From JAWLEV01 sp041685915 (GTDB lineage: Bacteria; Chloroflexota; Anaerolineae; UBA1429), in contig JAWLEV010000075.1 of NCBI GenBank assembly GCA_041685915.1, forward strand, positions 1-13,187: 13,187 nucleotides of DNA, read 5' to 3'. A program made the translations under genes and the position numbers. Positions within the stretch are counted from its first letter, which is position 1. Each line of letters begins with the position of its first letter. The notes below the pieces were generated by a model. The model ran no database searches. It was not told the origin of the DNA and saw only the letters and a program-made list of their open reading frames with translations. Below, piece by piece: positions 6,170 to 13,187 of the stretch.

Positions 6170-7066
6170 TCAGCGCATCAACAGCAGGCTGAGGGCCATG
6201 ACGGCCATGCCGGACAACAGTCCGAACAGGCTATCGTGTCCCTTGCCATAGGCACGGCTGGTGGGCAGCAGCTCGTCCAGACTGATATAGACCATGATCC
6301 CCGCCACACCGGCAAAGAGTATGCCCATCACCTGCGGGGGCATCACGCCTCCTTCGCCTCCCACAAAGACACGCAGGGTAAAGTAGGCAATGGCCGCGCC
6401 GATCGGCTCCGACATCCCGCTGAGAGCCGAGTAAAGGAACGCCTTACTTCGATCGCCAGTGGCATAGTAGATGGGCACGGAGACGCTGATACCCTCGGGG
6501 ATATTGTGCAGCGCGACGGCCACGGCGATGGCCGCCCCGACCGAAGGATCGTCTAGCGCCGAGAGGAATGTGGCCAGGCCCTCGGGGAAATTGTGGATGG
6601 CAATGGCGAGAGCGGCGAACAGGCCCATGCGCAGCAACTCCTCATGGCGCGCGGCGCCGGCCTCGGAGACGTCAACCCCGTGCTGCTGCTCCACATCGGT
6701 GGCGCCAAGCTCCGACTCGTCTGATGACCGCAGTGCCTCCCTTGCTTCCCTCGTATGAGGCTCGTGGGGATTCCCTGCCTCTGGTATCAATCCGTCGATG
6801 ACGCCGATGACGGCGATTCCACCAAAGAAGGAGGCGATATTGATCCAGGCCCCCAAACCCTCGCCATAGGCCGCTGTCAGCGCCTCATTGCCCTTGCTCA
6901 GGATCTCGACGAAGGAGATGTATATCATGACGCCTGCGGAAAAGCCGGTAGAGATGGAAAGGAAGCGGTAGTTCGTTCGCTTGGCAAAGAAGGCGATGGC
7001 ACTGCCGATGCCCGTCGCCATGCCCGCAAACACGGTCAATCCCAGAGCAAGCCAGACGTTGCCCAT
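6170..7066 (-). CDS. ZIP family divalent metal transporter (ZupT-like)
   Basis: A 298-residue polytopic membrane protein of the ZIP family, which imports zinc, iron or manganese. Signatures: HNFPEG (158-163) and HNIPEG (187-192) on the two core helices that form the binuclear metal site, GFSAGVMIYISFVEI (41-55) in an early span, and EPIGAAIAYF (220-229). Between about 98 and 147 is a charged cytoplasmic loop with several histidines (HEPH, QQHG), usual for metal-sensing loops in ZIPs. The frame extends to a TTG at 7088-7090; the ATG at 7064-7066 is preferred because GGAGG lies within the extra codons, about 13 bases upstream. The gene is 76 bases downstream of the uroporphyrinogen-decarboxylase-like gene and appears to have its own promoter. 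The metal carried cannot be told. Confidence 0.92.
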   Translation of the reverse strand: MGNVWLALGLTVFAGMATGIGSAIAFFAKRTNYRFLSISTGFSAGVMIYISFVEILSKGNEALTAAYGEGLGAWINIASFFGGIAVIGVIDGLIPEAGNPHEPHTREAREALRSSDESELGATDVEQQHGVDVSEAGAARHEELLRMGLFAALAIAIHNFPEGLATFLSALDDPSVGAAIAVAVALHNIPEGISVSVPIYYATGDRSKAFLYSALSGMSEPIGAAIAYFTLRVFVGGEGGVMPPQVMGILFAGVAGIMVYISLDELLPTSRAYGKGHDSLFGLLSGMAVMALSLLLMR

Positions 7067-7114
7067 ATTCCCGTTATGCCCTCCGATCAACTATGCGAGC
7101 GAAAGTGAGAACCC

Positions 7115-7146
7115 ATTGTACTATTGAGCGTGACACAGGATGTCAC
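7115..7146 (-). promoter_or_regulatory. Candidate promoter and operator for the ZIP gene
   Basis: On the minus strand TACAAT (7115-7120) matches five of six -10 bases. Where the -35 should lie is a perfect inverted repeat, GTGACA-CAGGA-TGTCAC (7130-7146), which also covers the last bases and stop of the upstream gene. A repressor bound there would block polymerase, as expected for a metal-uptake gene. I do not recognise it as a known Zur, Fur or MntR box. Confidence 0.4.
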
Positions 7147-8135
7147 TCCCTGTCGTCATACACGCCGTAGCGCATAAATGTACGGCAGGCCAGATCCTGC
7201 CAGCGGGGATCCAGGCCGATGGAGGCGTTATCGCTATAGTAGCCGGCGATGAATCCTCCCTCGGGCCCCCCGAGTTTCTCCAGCAACTCTCGGGCCTGGG
7301 CCACGATGACGGCCTCGTCGCGCGTCTGGAGTGCTTTCTGGATATCCACCGGACACCAGAAAGTGATCTGGCCGTGAAACCGGGCCAGATTATCGAGGCC
7401 GTGGAGTTGGGGCTGGTCGAACTGCAAGAGGTCCACGCCGGCCTCGACGAGGTCGGGGATGATGGCCGTGGTCTTGCCGCAGGAGTGCATAAAGACGTTG
7501 AGCCCATGTTCATGGGCCACGGTGCACAGTCGTTCAAAGCCAGGTTTGAAGATACTGCGCCACCTGTCGGGGCGGATCATCAGCCCCTCCTGGGTGCCCC
7601 AGTCCTCAGGAAACATGACCGCGTCGACGCCGGCCTCGGCGTATCGCACCATAGTCGCGGCCAGCACCTCCTCGATGCGCTGCAAAAGCACCCGCACCCG
7701 TCGAGGATGGAGCAGAATATCCATAAGAAAATTCTCCAGGCGGCGCATCTTGCGCGCGATGTTAAAGGGAAAGCCCGGCAGTCCTCCCACACGAAAGCGC
7801 TCGTTGGTCGGATCCTCGCAGACAACCCGCACCTTCTGAAAATTGGCGGGGTCGGCCAGGTCGGGCAACGTGAGGGTCTCCAGATCGTCCCAATCCTCCA
7901 GAACACCCCGGGCGACCTCGCCCTTGCTGGTCTCGTCCACCCGGGCCCAGGTATTGCCCCACTCGTCCACATATTCCTGGCGCCCCTCGCTCACCTGCCG
8001 CCAGTCTCGGCTGAACCCCTGCAATTCATAGTGCACGCGGCACAGGTCGTTCCAATAGGGTGCAGGAAGGGAGGCCGCCACCCGCGACGGGCCCTCGTAT
8101 GCCAATGTGCGTTCGACGATCTCTCGCGACTTCAT
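7143..8135 (-). CDS. Uroporphyrinogen decarboxylase family protein, probable corrinoid methyltransferase-like
   Basis: A 330-residue TIM-barrel protein of the URO-D superfamily, which holds both haem-pathway uroporphyrinogen decarboxylase and zinc-dependent methylcobamide methyltransferases (MtaA, MtbA, CmuA). Seen: MKSREIVERTLAYEGPSRV (1-19), typical of non-haem members; RYAEAGVDAVMFPEDWGTQEGLMIRP (164-189); FMHSCGKTTAIIPDLVEAGVDLLQFDQPQ (215-243); and FWCPVDIQKAL (259-269). His217, Cys219 and Cys261 fit the H-x-C-x(n)-C zinc site of MtaA-type enzymes, favouring methyl transfer over decarboxylation. No corrinoid protein or haem gene is nearby, so the substrate is open. The start at 8135 has GGAGG about 7 bases upstream; longer frames run into the promoter region. 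It is transcribed away from comM, with the ZIP gene downstream. Confidence 0.88.
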   Translation of the reverse strand: MKSREIVERTLAYEGPSRVAASLPAPYWNDLCRVHYELQGFSRDWRQVSEGRQEYVDEWGNTWARVDETSKGEVARGVLEDWDDLETLTLPDLADPANFQKVRVVCEDPTNERFRVGGLPGFPFNIARKMRRLENFLMDILLHPRRVRVLLQRIEEVLAATMVRYAEAGVDAVMFPEDWGTQEGLMIRPDRWRSIFKPGFERLCTVAHEHGLNVFMHSCGKTTAIIPDLVEAGVDLLQFDQPQLHGLDNLARFHGQITFWCPVDIQKALQTRDEAVIVAQARELLEKLGGPEGGFIAGYYSDNASIGLDPRWQDLACRTFMRYGVYDDRE

Positions 8136-8163
8136 CCTCCGTCCTCCACGCGCGTCACATCCT

Positions 8164-8179
8164 ATTTGATATATCAAAT
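8164..8179. promoter_or_regulatory. Perfect 16-bp palindrome, candidate operator
   Basis: ATTTGATATATCAAAT reads identically on both strands. It lies 29 bases upstream of the uroporphyrinogen-decarboxylase-like start codon. On that strand a possible -10 (TATCAT) is immediately upstream of it and a weak -35 (TTGCTT) 16 bases further on, which would place the palindrome over the transcription start: a classic repressor position. It is the only AT-rich symmetric block in this GC-rich intergenic stretch. Confidence 0.5.
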
Positions 8180-8240
8180 GATACACGTCCTCGCCGAAGA
8201 AGCAAGCGTCGCCGGGCGCACGTACTTTTTGCGAATCCGC

Positions 8241-8270
8241 TTGCGAGGGGGATGAGAACTGTGCTACACT
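8241..8270 (+). promoter_or_regulatory. Probable promoter of comM
   Basis: TTGCGA (8241-8246, four of six -35 matches), an 18-base spacer, and TACACT (8265-8270, four of six -10 matches) preceded by TGC as an extended -10. Transcription would start near 8277, about 35 bases before the ATG, with the purine-rich AGGGGAGGGGAG ribosome binding region between. Confidence 0.45.
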
Positions 8271-8311
8271 GGGGCGAATTGTCGGCGCGTGAACGAGGGG
8301 AGGGGAGATCC

Positions 8312-9838
8312 ATGTTGGCCAAGATAGCAAGTTGTGCTCTCGTCGGGTTGGAGGGGACCCTGGTGGACGTGGAGGTGGACGTTCATCCGGGGCAGGTGGG
8401 CAGGATCGACATCGTGGGACTGCCTGATACGGCCATCCAGGAATCGCGCCAGCGGGTGCGCTCGGCCATTTACAATTCGAACCTCACCTTCCCCCAAAAG
8501 CGAGTGACCATCAATCTGGCCCCAGCGGACCTGCACAAGGAGGGGCCCTCCTACGACCTGCCCATCGCCGTGGGCATACTGGCTGGCGGCAATCAGTTGC
8601 CCATCGACTTTGGGGACAGCCTCTTTATCGGCGAACTCTCCCTGGACGGCGGTGTGCGCCACATCAACGGCATCATCTCTATGGCCTCTGTGGCGCGGGA
8701 GGAGGGAGTGGAGACGCTGTACGTGCCGGCCATGGACGCCCCCGAGGCGGCCCTCATCCCGGACCTGACGGTGATCCCGGTGCGCAGCCTGGGCCAACTC
8801 GCCATGCACCTGAACAACTTGAACCTCATCGACCCCTATGTGGAGGACGACGACCTTTTCGCGGCCAGCGAGCCCGAATACGCCGTGGATTTCGCCGAGA
8901 TACGGGGCCAGGAGCACGCCAAGCGGGCCATGGAGGTGGCCGCTGCGGGGGGTCACTGTGTGCTGATGTGCGGCCCCCCAGGCTCTGGAAAGACGCTGTT
9001 GGCCCGCTCCGTCCCTGGTATTCTGCCCCAGATGACGGTGGAGGAGGCGCTGGAGACGACCAAGATCTATTCCATCGTGGGCTCCCTGTCAGCCGACAAG
9101 CCCCTGATGCGGCAGCGGCCCTTTCGGGCGCCCCATCACACCATCTCCCAGGCCGGCCTGGTGGGAGGCGGGCATTGGCCGCGCCCAGGCGAGATTTCCC
9201 TTGCGCATCGCGGCGTGCTCTTTCTCGACGAACTGCCCGAGTTCGGCATGCGAACGCTGGAGGTGCTGCGCCAGCCCCTGGAGGACAGGGTAGTGACCAT
9301 ATCGCGGGCCACGGGCTCGTTGAGTTTTCCGGCCAATTTCATGCTCATCGGGGCCATGAACCCCTGTCCGTGCGGCTACCACGGCGATCCCACCCACGAG
9401 TGTACCTGCTCCCGGGGCATGATCGAGCGCTACCAGAAGCGCATCTCGGGGCCCATGATGGACCGTATCGACATCCACGTGGAGGTGCCCCACGTGGAAT
9501 ATGAGAAACTGACCGACCGGCGATTGGGAGAGCCCTCGGCCAACGTGCGCAAGCGCGTGGAGGCGGCGCGGGAGCGCCAGCGGGCCCGCTTTATGGGGAC
9601 CGGTCTGTACTGCAACGCCGACATGGGCCCGGCCGAGGTGCGCAAACACTGCGAACTGGACGAGGCCGGCCGCACGCTGATCAAGGCCGCCATGCGTCAA
9701 CTCGGCCTCAGCGCCCGAGGCTACCACCGCGTGCTAAAACTGTCACGCACCATCGCCGACCTGGCGGACAGCGACGAGATCCGCTCGGAACACCTGGCCG
9801 AGGCCCTCCAGTATCGGCGGCATACGCCGGGGGAGTAA
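8312..9838 (+). CDS. comM: YifB/ComM family Mg-chelatase-like AAA+ ATPase
   Basis: A 508-residue ComM/YifB protein. In naturally competent bacteria ComM is a hexameric helicase promoting branch migration during integration of incoming DNA; the family is also widespread in non-competent bacteria. Domains: an N-terminal Lon-like/ChlI domain (about 1-190, opening AKIASCALVGLEGTLVDVEVDVHPG and including GLPDTAIQESRQRVRSAI); the AAA+ core with Walker A GPPGSGKT (221-228), PFRAPHHTIS and Walker B VLFLDELPEF (302-311); a cysteine cluster in NPCPCGYHGDPTHECTCS; and the C-terminal Mg-chelatase domain ending ARGYHRVLKLSRTIADL. Length is normal and no key motif is missing. The frame is open upstream to 8060, overlapping the divergent gene, but 8312 is the family start and has a purine-rich ribosome binding site. 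Single-gene unit, converging with the downstream dehydrogenase gene. Confidence 0.96.
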   Translation: MLAKIASCALVGLEGTLVDVEVDVHPGQVGRIDIVGLPDTAIQESRQRVRSAIYNSNLTFPQKRVTINLAPADLHKEGPSYDLPIAVGILAGGNQLPIDFGDSLFIGELSLDGGVRHINGIISMASVAREEGVETLYVPAMDAPEAALIPDLTVIPVRSLGQLAMHLNNLNLIDPYVEDDDLFAASEPEYAVDFAEIRGQEHAKRAMEVAAAGGHCVLMCGPPGSGKTLLARSVPGILPQMTVEEALETTKIYSIVGSLSADKPLMRQRPFRAPHHTISQAGLVGGGHWPRPGEISLAHRGVLFLDELPEFGMRTLEVLRQPLEDRVVTISRATGSLSFPANFMLIGAMNPCPCGYHGDPTHECTCSRGMIERYQKRISGPMMDRIDIHVEVPHVEYEKLTDRRLGEPSANVRKRVEAARERQRARFMGTGLYCNADMGPAEVRKHCELDEAGRTLIKAAMRQLGLSARGYHRVLKLSRTIADLADSDEIRSEHLAEALQYRRHTPGE

Positions 9839-9865
9839 AGGGAAGGATATCTGCCCTGACTTTAT
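9837..9865. terminator. Possible weak bidirectional terminator
   Basis: Between the convergent comM and dehydrogenase genes, AGGGAAG-GATAT-CTGCCCT (about 9839-9857) can fold into a 7-pair stem with one mismatch, with TAAA before and TTTA after. There is no long T-run, so termination strength is doubtful; position between convergent genes is the main support. Confidence 0.3.
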
Positions 9866-9873
9866 GGGGGAAC

Positions 9874-10833
9874 TCAGTATCCCCGTCCCATGTTCACCAC
9901 GTTCATCAGCGGCTCGTCGCGCAGGTAGCGGCCCAGATTCTCCATAAAGATGGAGGTGATACGATCGGCGTTGTAGGGGCTGCTGCCACTGGTGTGCTGG
10001 CTCAAGATCACGTTGGGCGCATCCCACAAGGGCGAGTCATCCGGCGGGGGGGAGGGGTCGGTCACGTCCAACCCAGCGCCAGCGATCCATCCCTCGGACA
10101 GGGCCCGCAGGAGCGCCTCCCTGTCGATGGAGGGCCCCCTGCCCACGTTGTAGATATAGGCACTGGATTTCATGGCCCGTAACTCGCGCTCGCCCACGAT
10201 GCCCTCCGTCTCGGGCGTCAGGGGCAGACAGAGGGCCACGTGGTCGGCGCGGGAAAAGATCTCCAGTAGCTGATCGGGACCGTACTGTTCATCCACATCG
10301 GGGAATCGCTCTGCGCTGCGCCGCACGCCCAAAACGTACATACCCAGGTTCCCCGCCTTGCGCGCCAGCGTCCCGCCGATGTCCCCCAGCCCCAGCACGC
10401 AGAGGGTCTGCCCCTGCAGTTCGAACTTTTTCGTTCTAGCCTCTTCGCTGATCCACGCATGCTTGCGCTGGGCGCGAATCAGCGTGTCCAGGCCGGTGGC
10501 AAAGGCCAGCATCATGCCCAGGATCAGCTCTGCCATGGGGACGCCGTGGGCGCCCGAGGCGTTGGTGAGAAGGACGTCGAGTTCGCCAAGCCCGGCATCC
10601 AAAAGGTGATTTATCCCCGCTGTCCCGGCCTGCACCCAAAGGAGCTGGGACGCCCTTCTCACGGCCTCGGTCGGCAGGTGCTTGGTGAATATGATCTGGG
10701 CCCTCGACGCCGCCGCGATGAAATCGTCCTCGTCGGGGCGGAAGAGGAACTGGACGTCAGGATACGCCTCCCGCATGCGCCTCAGATTATCCCGTCCCAC
10801 GTCTTCGCCGATCAGCACGACCAAGTCGGTCAT
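9874..10833 (-). CDS. D-isomer-specific 2-hydroxyacid dehydrogenase family protein, catalytic Glu replaced
   Basis: A 319-residue NAD(P)-dependent dehydrogenase of the family that interconverts 2-keto acids and D-2-hydroxyacids. Seen: WVQAGTAGINHLL (66-78), VPMAELILGMMLAF (98-111), the Rossmann motif VLGLGDIGGTLA (146-157), LCLPLTPETEGIV (201-213), IYNVGRG (227-233) with catalytic Arg232, AGAGLDV (251-257), and SQHTSG with catalytic His280. The catalytic glutamate usually found in D-V-T-D-P-E-P is serine here (Ser261, TCC, complement of 10051-10053), so the Arg-Glu-His triad is incomplete and rate or substrate may differ. The start at 10833 has AGGAGG 6 bases upstream. It follows the enolase-superfamily gene by 35 bases and is the last gene of the run. 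Sugar-acid or hydroxyacid metabolism is the likely setting. Confidence 0.92.
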   Translation of the reverse strand: MTDLVVLIGEDVGRDNLRRMREAYPDVQFLFRPDEDDFIAAASRAQIIFTKHLPTEAVRRASQLLWVQAGTAGINHLLDAGLGELDVLLTNASGAHGVPMAELILGMMLAFATGLDTLIRAQRKHAWISEEARTKKFELQGQTLCVLGLGDIGGTLARKAGNLGMYVLGVRRSAERFPDVDEQYGPDQLLEIFSRADHVALCLPLTPETEGIVGERELRAMKSSAYIYNVGRGPSIDREALLRALSEGWIAGAGLDVTDPSPPPDDSPLWDAPNVILSQHTSGSSPYNADRITSIFMENLGRYLRDEPLMNVVNMGRGY

Positions 10834-10868
10834 CCAAACCTCCTGTCTATCCCAACACGAACCATCAC

Positions 10869-12020
10869 TTACATCTCCGCCACGCGCTGCTTGCGGAAAT
10901 AGTCCCAGTCCCATTCGGCGCCCCAGCCGGGAGACAAGGGCGGCACGATGTAGCCACCCTCGGGCAGGGGGGGATTGAGCAGGCCGATCTCCTTGCCCCG
11001 CTCGTCCCGGCTGCCCCCCGGAAAATACTCATAGTAACTGGTGTTGCGGATGGCGCATACGAGGTGGCTGTGCACCAGACCGTAGAGTCCTCCTGGACCG
11101 TTGAACTCCACGTTGGCACCATACAGTTCCGCCAGGTGGGCCAGTTTCAGCACCGTAGTGGTGCCGTGGCGGGCGTTGAGACGCAGGAAATCGGTGGCCC
11201 CCGAGATCAGCCACTGGGCGCACAGGTCCATGTCGTGCATCATGGATTCGGGCGCCAGCACGGGGACATCCAGGGCCTGGCACAGTTCCTGAAGTTCCGC
11301 CTGTCTGGCGTCTGGCAGGGGCTCCTCGAACCATCCGGCGCAGATCTCTTCCAGGGTCCGCCCCACGCGCAGGGCCTCCTGGAAATTGTAGCCCGCCAGG
11401 GCGGCGTCGTGCAGGACATCGATATCGGGACCCACGGCCTCGCGGACGGCACGAAGGTAGGCGATGTTCTTCCGCACTGTATCCCGAAAGTGATCCTTGA
11501 CCGCCGGGAAGCCGATCTCCACAGCCCTCTTTGCGTCCTCGACGGCGACCTCCTCGGTATCCTCGCCCCGCCCGCCGCCGATGTTGTAGTAGGCCGGGCA
11601 GCGCTCCCGCGCCCGCCCCAACAGGGCGTACACGGGCAGCCCGGCCACCTTGCCGGCGATGTCCCACAGGCAGTTGTCGAAAGCGCCGAACCAGCCTGGC
11701 CGAGTGAACATGCCCCGCGTGGCGGCGCTCAGTTTGTCGTGCAGGTATTCGCGGTCAAAGGGATCCTCCCCCAGGGCCAGCACGCGAAGCTGCTCCAGAT
11801 CGCGGGGGCGCATGGTGAGGTAGCGCGCGTCGCCCACGGTGCAGACGCCCTCCACGCCCTCGTCGGTGTGCACGTGGAGCACGTGGAGATGTCCCTCAGC
11901 CGCACTGTGATGCTGCCTTATCCAGCGCTGCGAAAGTCCCACGCCCTTTTTCACCAACTGAAAGCGGTTCGTGATACGTTCCGCCTCGAATACCGAGATC
12001 TTGATGGCGTCGATCTTCAT
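10869..12020 (-). CDS. Enolase superfamily (mandelate racemase/muconate lactonizing-like) protein
   Basis: A 383-residue enolase-superfamily protein: an N-terminal capping domain (about 1-125) and a beta-barrel. Members abstract a proton next to a carboxylate, often to dehydrate sugar acids. The three metal ligands are recognisable: Asp205 in DVLHDAALAGY, Glu232 in WFEEPLPDA, and Glu258 in VLAPESMMHD. Catalytic bases differ from mandelate racemase: the K-x-K pair is K175-D-H177, the Asp of the Asp-His dyad aligns with Asn282 (LRLNARHG), and the His with Asn307 (VEFNGPGG). The reaction therefore cannot be named; dehydratase or isomerase on an acid sugar is a guess. ATG at 12018-12020 has AGGAGT about 11 bases upstream, a weak site. 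It starts 41 bases after the sialidase-like gene and precedes the dehydrogenase by 35, consistent with one operon. Confidence 0.88.
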   Translation of the reverse strand: MKIDAIKISVFEAERITNRFQLVKKGVGLSQRWIRQHHSAAEGHLHVLHVHTDEGVEGVCTVGDARYLTMRPRDLEQLRVLALGEDPFDREYLHDKLSAATRGMFTRPGWFGAFDNCLWDIAGKVAGLPVYALLGRARERCPAYYNIGGGRGEDTEEVAVEDAKRAVEIGFPAVKDHFRDTVRKNIAYLRAVREAVGPDIDVLHDAALAGYNFQEALRVGRTLEEICAGWFEEPLPDARQAELQELCQALDVPVLAPESMMHDMDLCAQWLISGATDFLRLNARHGTTTVLKLAHLAELYGANVEFNGPGGLYGLVHSHLVCAIRNTSYYEYFPGGSRDERGKEIGLLNPPLPEGGYIVPPLSPGWGAEWDWDYFRKQRVAEM

Positions 12021-12061
12021 GGTCAGTGTGCACTCCTATGTCTATAGATATCCTAAGGTAT

Positions 12062-13187
12062 TCATCCCCCCAGCCGCCAACGTGTCATCATCAGACAGGT
12101 CTTCTCTCCCGGATGCTCCTGCTGATAATATACCGTCAGGAGTGTGCCATCGTCCAGTTGTACGGAGGCGGGGTATCCCAGGTCGCCGCTCGGCGCGTCG
12201 TCACGCAGGACGATCTCGTTATCATAGTCCCAGCTCTCCCCGCCGTCGGCGGAGAGGCAGGCGCGTTGGCCGTAGGGAGGATGGCGATACCCGTAGGTGA
12301 CCAGGAGGCGGCCATCGTGAAGGCGAATGAGATGGGGCGGCTTGCCCACGATCTCTGTAGGACGCGGCTCCATCCACGTGCGCCCGCCATCCTCCGAAGC
12401 GAACTGCCACAGCACGCTACGCATCCCTTCTCGGGGTCTCGGCCGCTCCTCGTAACGGGCCATGGCCAACAATCGCCCAGGGGCGACCTCCACCACGTGG
12501 GGCTCGCAGAGATAGGCATAGCCTGCAGGGTCCTCGCCGCCATATTCCGGATACCCATTCACCCGGCCTATGACCGACCACGTTTTGCCCCGATCGCTGG
12601 ATTCGACGGCCAGGATGTCGCCCTCCCTCTTATCCCGCCCCTGGACGCCGTCAATGCCCACAAAGATCAGACGCCCATCGGACAGGGTGATGGGGCCATG
12701 AGGGGCGGAACAGGGCACGCGGAGCGGCGCCTCCCAGGTGTGCCCGCCGTCCGTGGACCGTCGGATCCAGTAGCCCAGGGCATAGCGCCCGTCCACCACC
12801 GTCTCGCCGGCCCAGCGTCGAATATCGGCTGTGCTGACCGAGCGTATTTTTTTCCGCCAACGGCGCTCCCCTCCCGGGGGCGCCCAGCGCATATAGGCTT
12901 CCTCCTCATAGTGGGACGTGAACCAGCTCACGACGACGGTGCCATCATCGCATACGCAGATCCCCGCGTCCCGGTCGTCAAGGGGGGTATCGTTGATGAG
13001 TTCGGGCTCGCTCCAGGTCTGCCCATCATCCCCGGAACGCACGAGGAAGGTCTTGCCAAAGGGGCAGACGTGGGCGTCGCGGTCGCCGGAAAAGACGACG
13101 AGTAGTTCCCCGTCGGGCATCCTGCCGATGGTGGGCCAGCCGATGTAGCGCCCCGGCTGCTTGCAGATGACCTTTGAGGAGATGATC
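12062..13187 (-). CDS. Sialidase/BNR-repeat family protein, N-terminus beyond window edge
   Basis: A six-bladed beta-propeller protein of the sialidase (neuraminidase) superfamily. Five Asp-boxes (S-x-D-x-G-x-x-W) are visible in order: SGDDGQTW, STDGGHTW, SSDRGKTW, SEDGGRTW and SADGGESW, spaced as propeller blades. The open frame continues past the apparent first ATG at 13120 to the window edge as RYIGWPTIGRMPDGELLVVFSGDRDAH, a typical first blade, so the true start lies outside. No catalytic sialidase set (arginine triad, Tyr-Glu) can be assigned with confidence, so it may be another glycoside hydrolase or a propeller of unknown activity. No signal peptide can be judged because the N-terminus is missing. 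Stop TGA at 12062-12064. First visible gene of the catabolic run that includes the enolase-superfamily enzyme and dehydrogenase. Confidence 0.88.
   Translation of the reverse strand, partial: IISSKVICKQPGRYIGWPTIGRMPDGELLVVFSGDRDAHVCPFGKTFLVRSGDDGQTWSEPELINDTPLDDRDAGICVCDDGTVVVSWFTSHYEEEAYMRWAPPGGERRWRKKIRSVSTADIRRWAGETVVDGRYALGYWIRRSTDGGHTWEAPLRVPCSAPHGPITLSDGRLIFVGIDGVQGRDKREGDILAVESSDRGKTWSVIGRVNGYPEYGGEDPAGYAYLCEPHVVEVAPGRLLAMARYEERPRPREGMRSVLWQFASEDGGRTWMEPRPTEIVGKPPHLIRLHDGRLLVTYGYRHPPYGQRACLSADGGESWDYDNEIVLRDDAPSGDLGYPASVQLDDGTLLTVYYQQEHPGEKTCLMMTRWRLGG

Noticed and set aside
7140..8255. Plus-strand open frame of 371 codons opposite the URO-D-like gene
   Set aside because: No motif or ribosome binding site, and the minus-strand protein is a recognisable family member.
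8060..8311. N-terminal extension of ComM
   Set aside because: It would overlap the divergent URO-D-like gene and run through both promoters; the family starts at the ATG at 8312, which has a ribosome binding site.
11064..12047. Plus-strand open frame of 327 codons opposite the enolase-superfamily gene
   Set aside because: It is rich in His, Gln and Val typical of an antisense shadow, and the opposite strand has clear metal-ligand motifs.
12026..13105. Plus-strand open frame of 359 codons opposite the sialidase-like gene
   Set aside because: The minus strand carries five Asp-boxes and a clear propeller; the plus frame has no recognisable motif or ribosome binding site.

Overview
The window is a GC-rich stretch of bacterial chromosome with strong AAGGAGG-type ribosome binding sites and closely spaced genes on both strands. 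The mix suggests an anaerobic or facultative member of a group such as Chloroflexota/Anaerolineae: a uroporphyrinogen-decarboxylase-like protein, an enolase-superfamily enzyme, a sialidase-like protein, TusA/DsrE sulfur carriers and an M50 membrane peptidase. That placement is inference; no rRNA or taxonomic marker is present. I see no tRNA, rRNA, CRISPR array, insertion sequence or attachment site.

Layout. (1) Bases 1-2733, minus strand: a four-gene run read as M50 site-2-protease-like peptidase, HD-domain protein, TyrA-like dehydrogenase, and a family 2 glycosyltransferase cut by the left edge. (2) Bases 2734-2890: a divergent promoter region with repeated TCGGGA elements. (3) Bases 2891-6098, plus strand: a tight five-gene sulfur cassette: cysteine-desulfurase-like protein, IscU fused to a DUF59/MIP18-like domain, TusA, DsrE-family protein, and a SagB/ThcOx nitroreductase-fold flavoprotein. 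(4) Bases 6170-8135, minus strand: a ZIP metal transporter and, upstream of it, a uroporphyrinogen-decarboxylase-family protein, each with a candidate operator. (5) Bases 8312-9838, plus strand: a ComM/YifB AAA+ ATPase. (6) Bases 9874-13187, minus strand: a likely catabolic operon of sialidase-like protein (cut by the right edge), enolase-superfamily enzyme and D-2-hydroxyacid dehydrogenase.

The standout is the sulfur cassette. Its first protein aligns along its whole length with IscS/NifS and keeps the active-site cysteine loop, but the lysine that binds pyridoxal phosphate is leucine, and the histidine, asparagine and glutamine that contact the cofactor are also replaced. It should not be able to act as a normal cysteine desulfurase. 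Yet it is kept intact next to an IscU-like scaffold with all three ligand cysteines, two sulfur-carrier proteins and a flavoprotein. This suggests an unusual sulfur-relay or Fe-S system in which sulfur enters by another route, or a B6 enzyme with altered chemistry.

Two enzymes of the rightmost operon also lack canonical catalytic residues, so their reactions should not be taken from family names alone.
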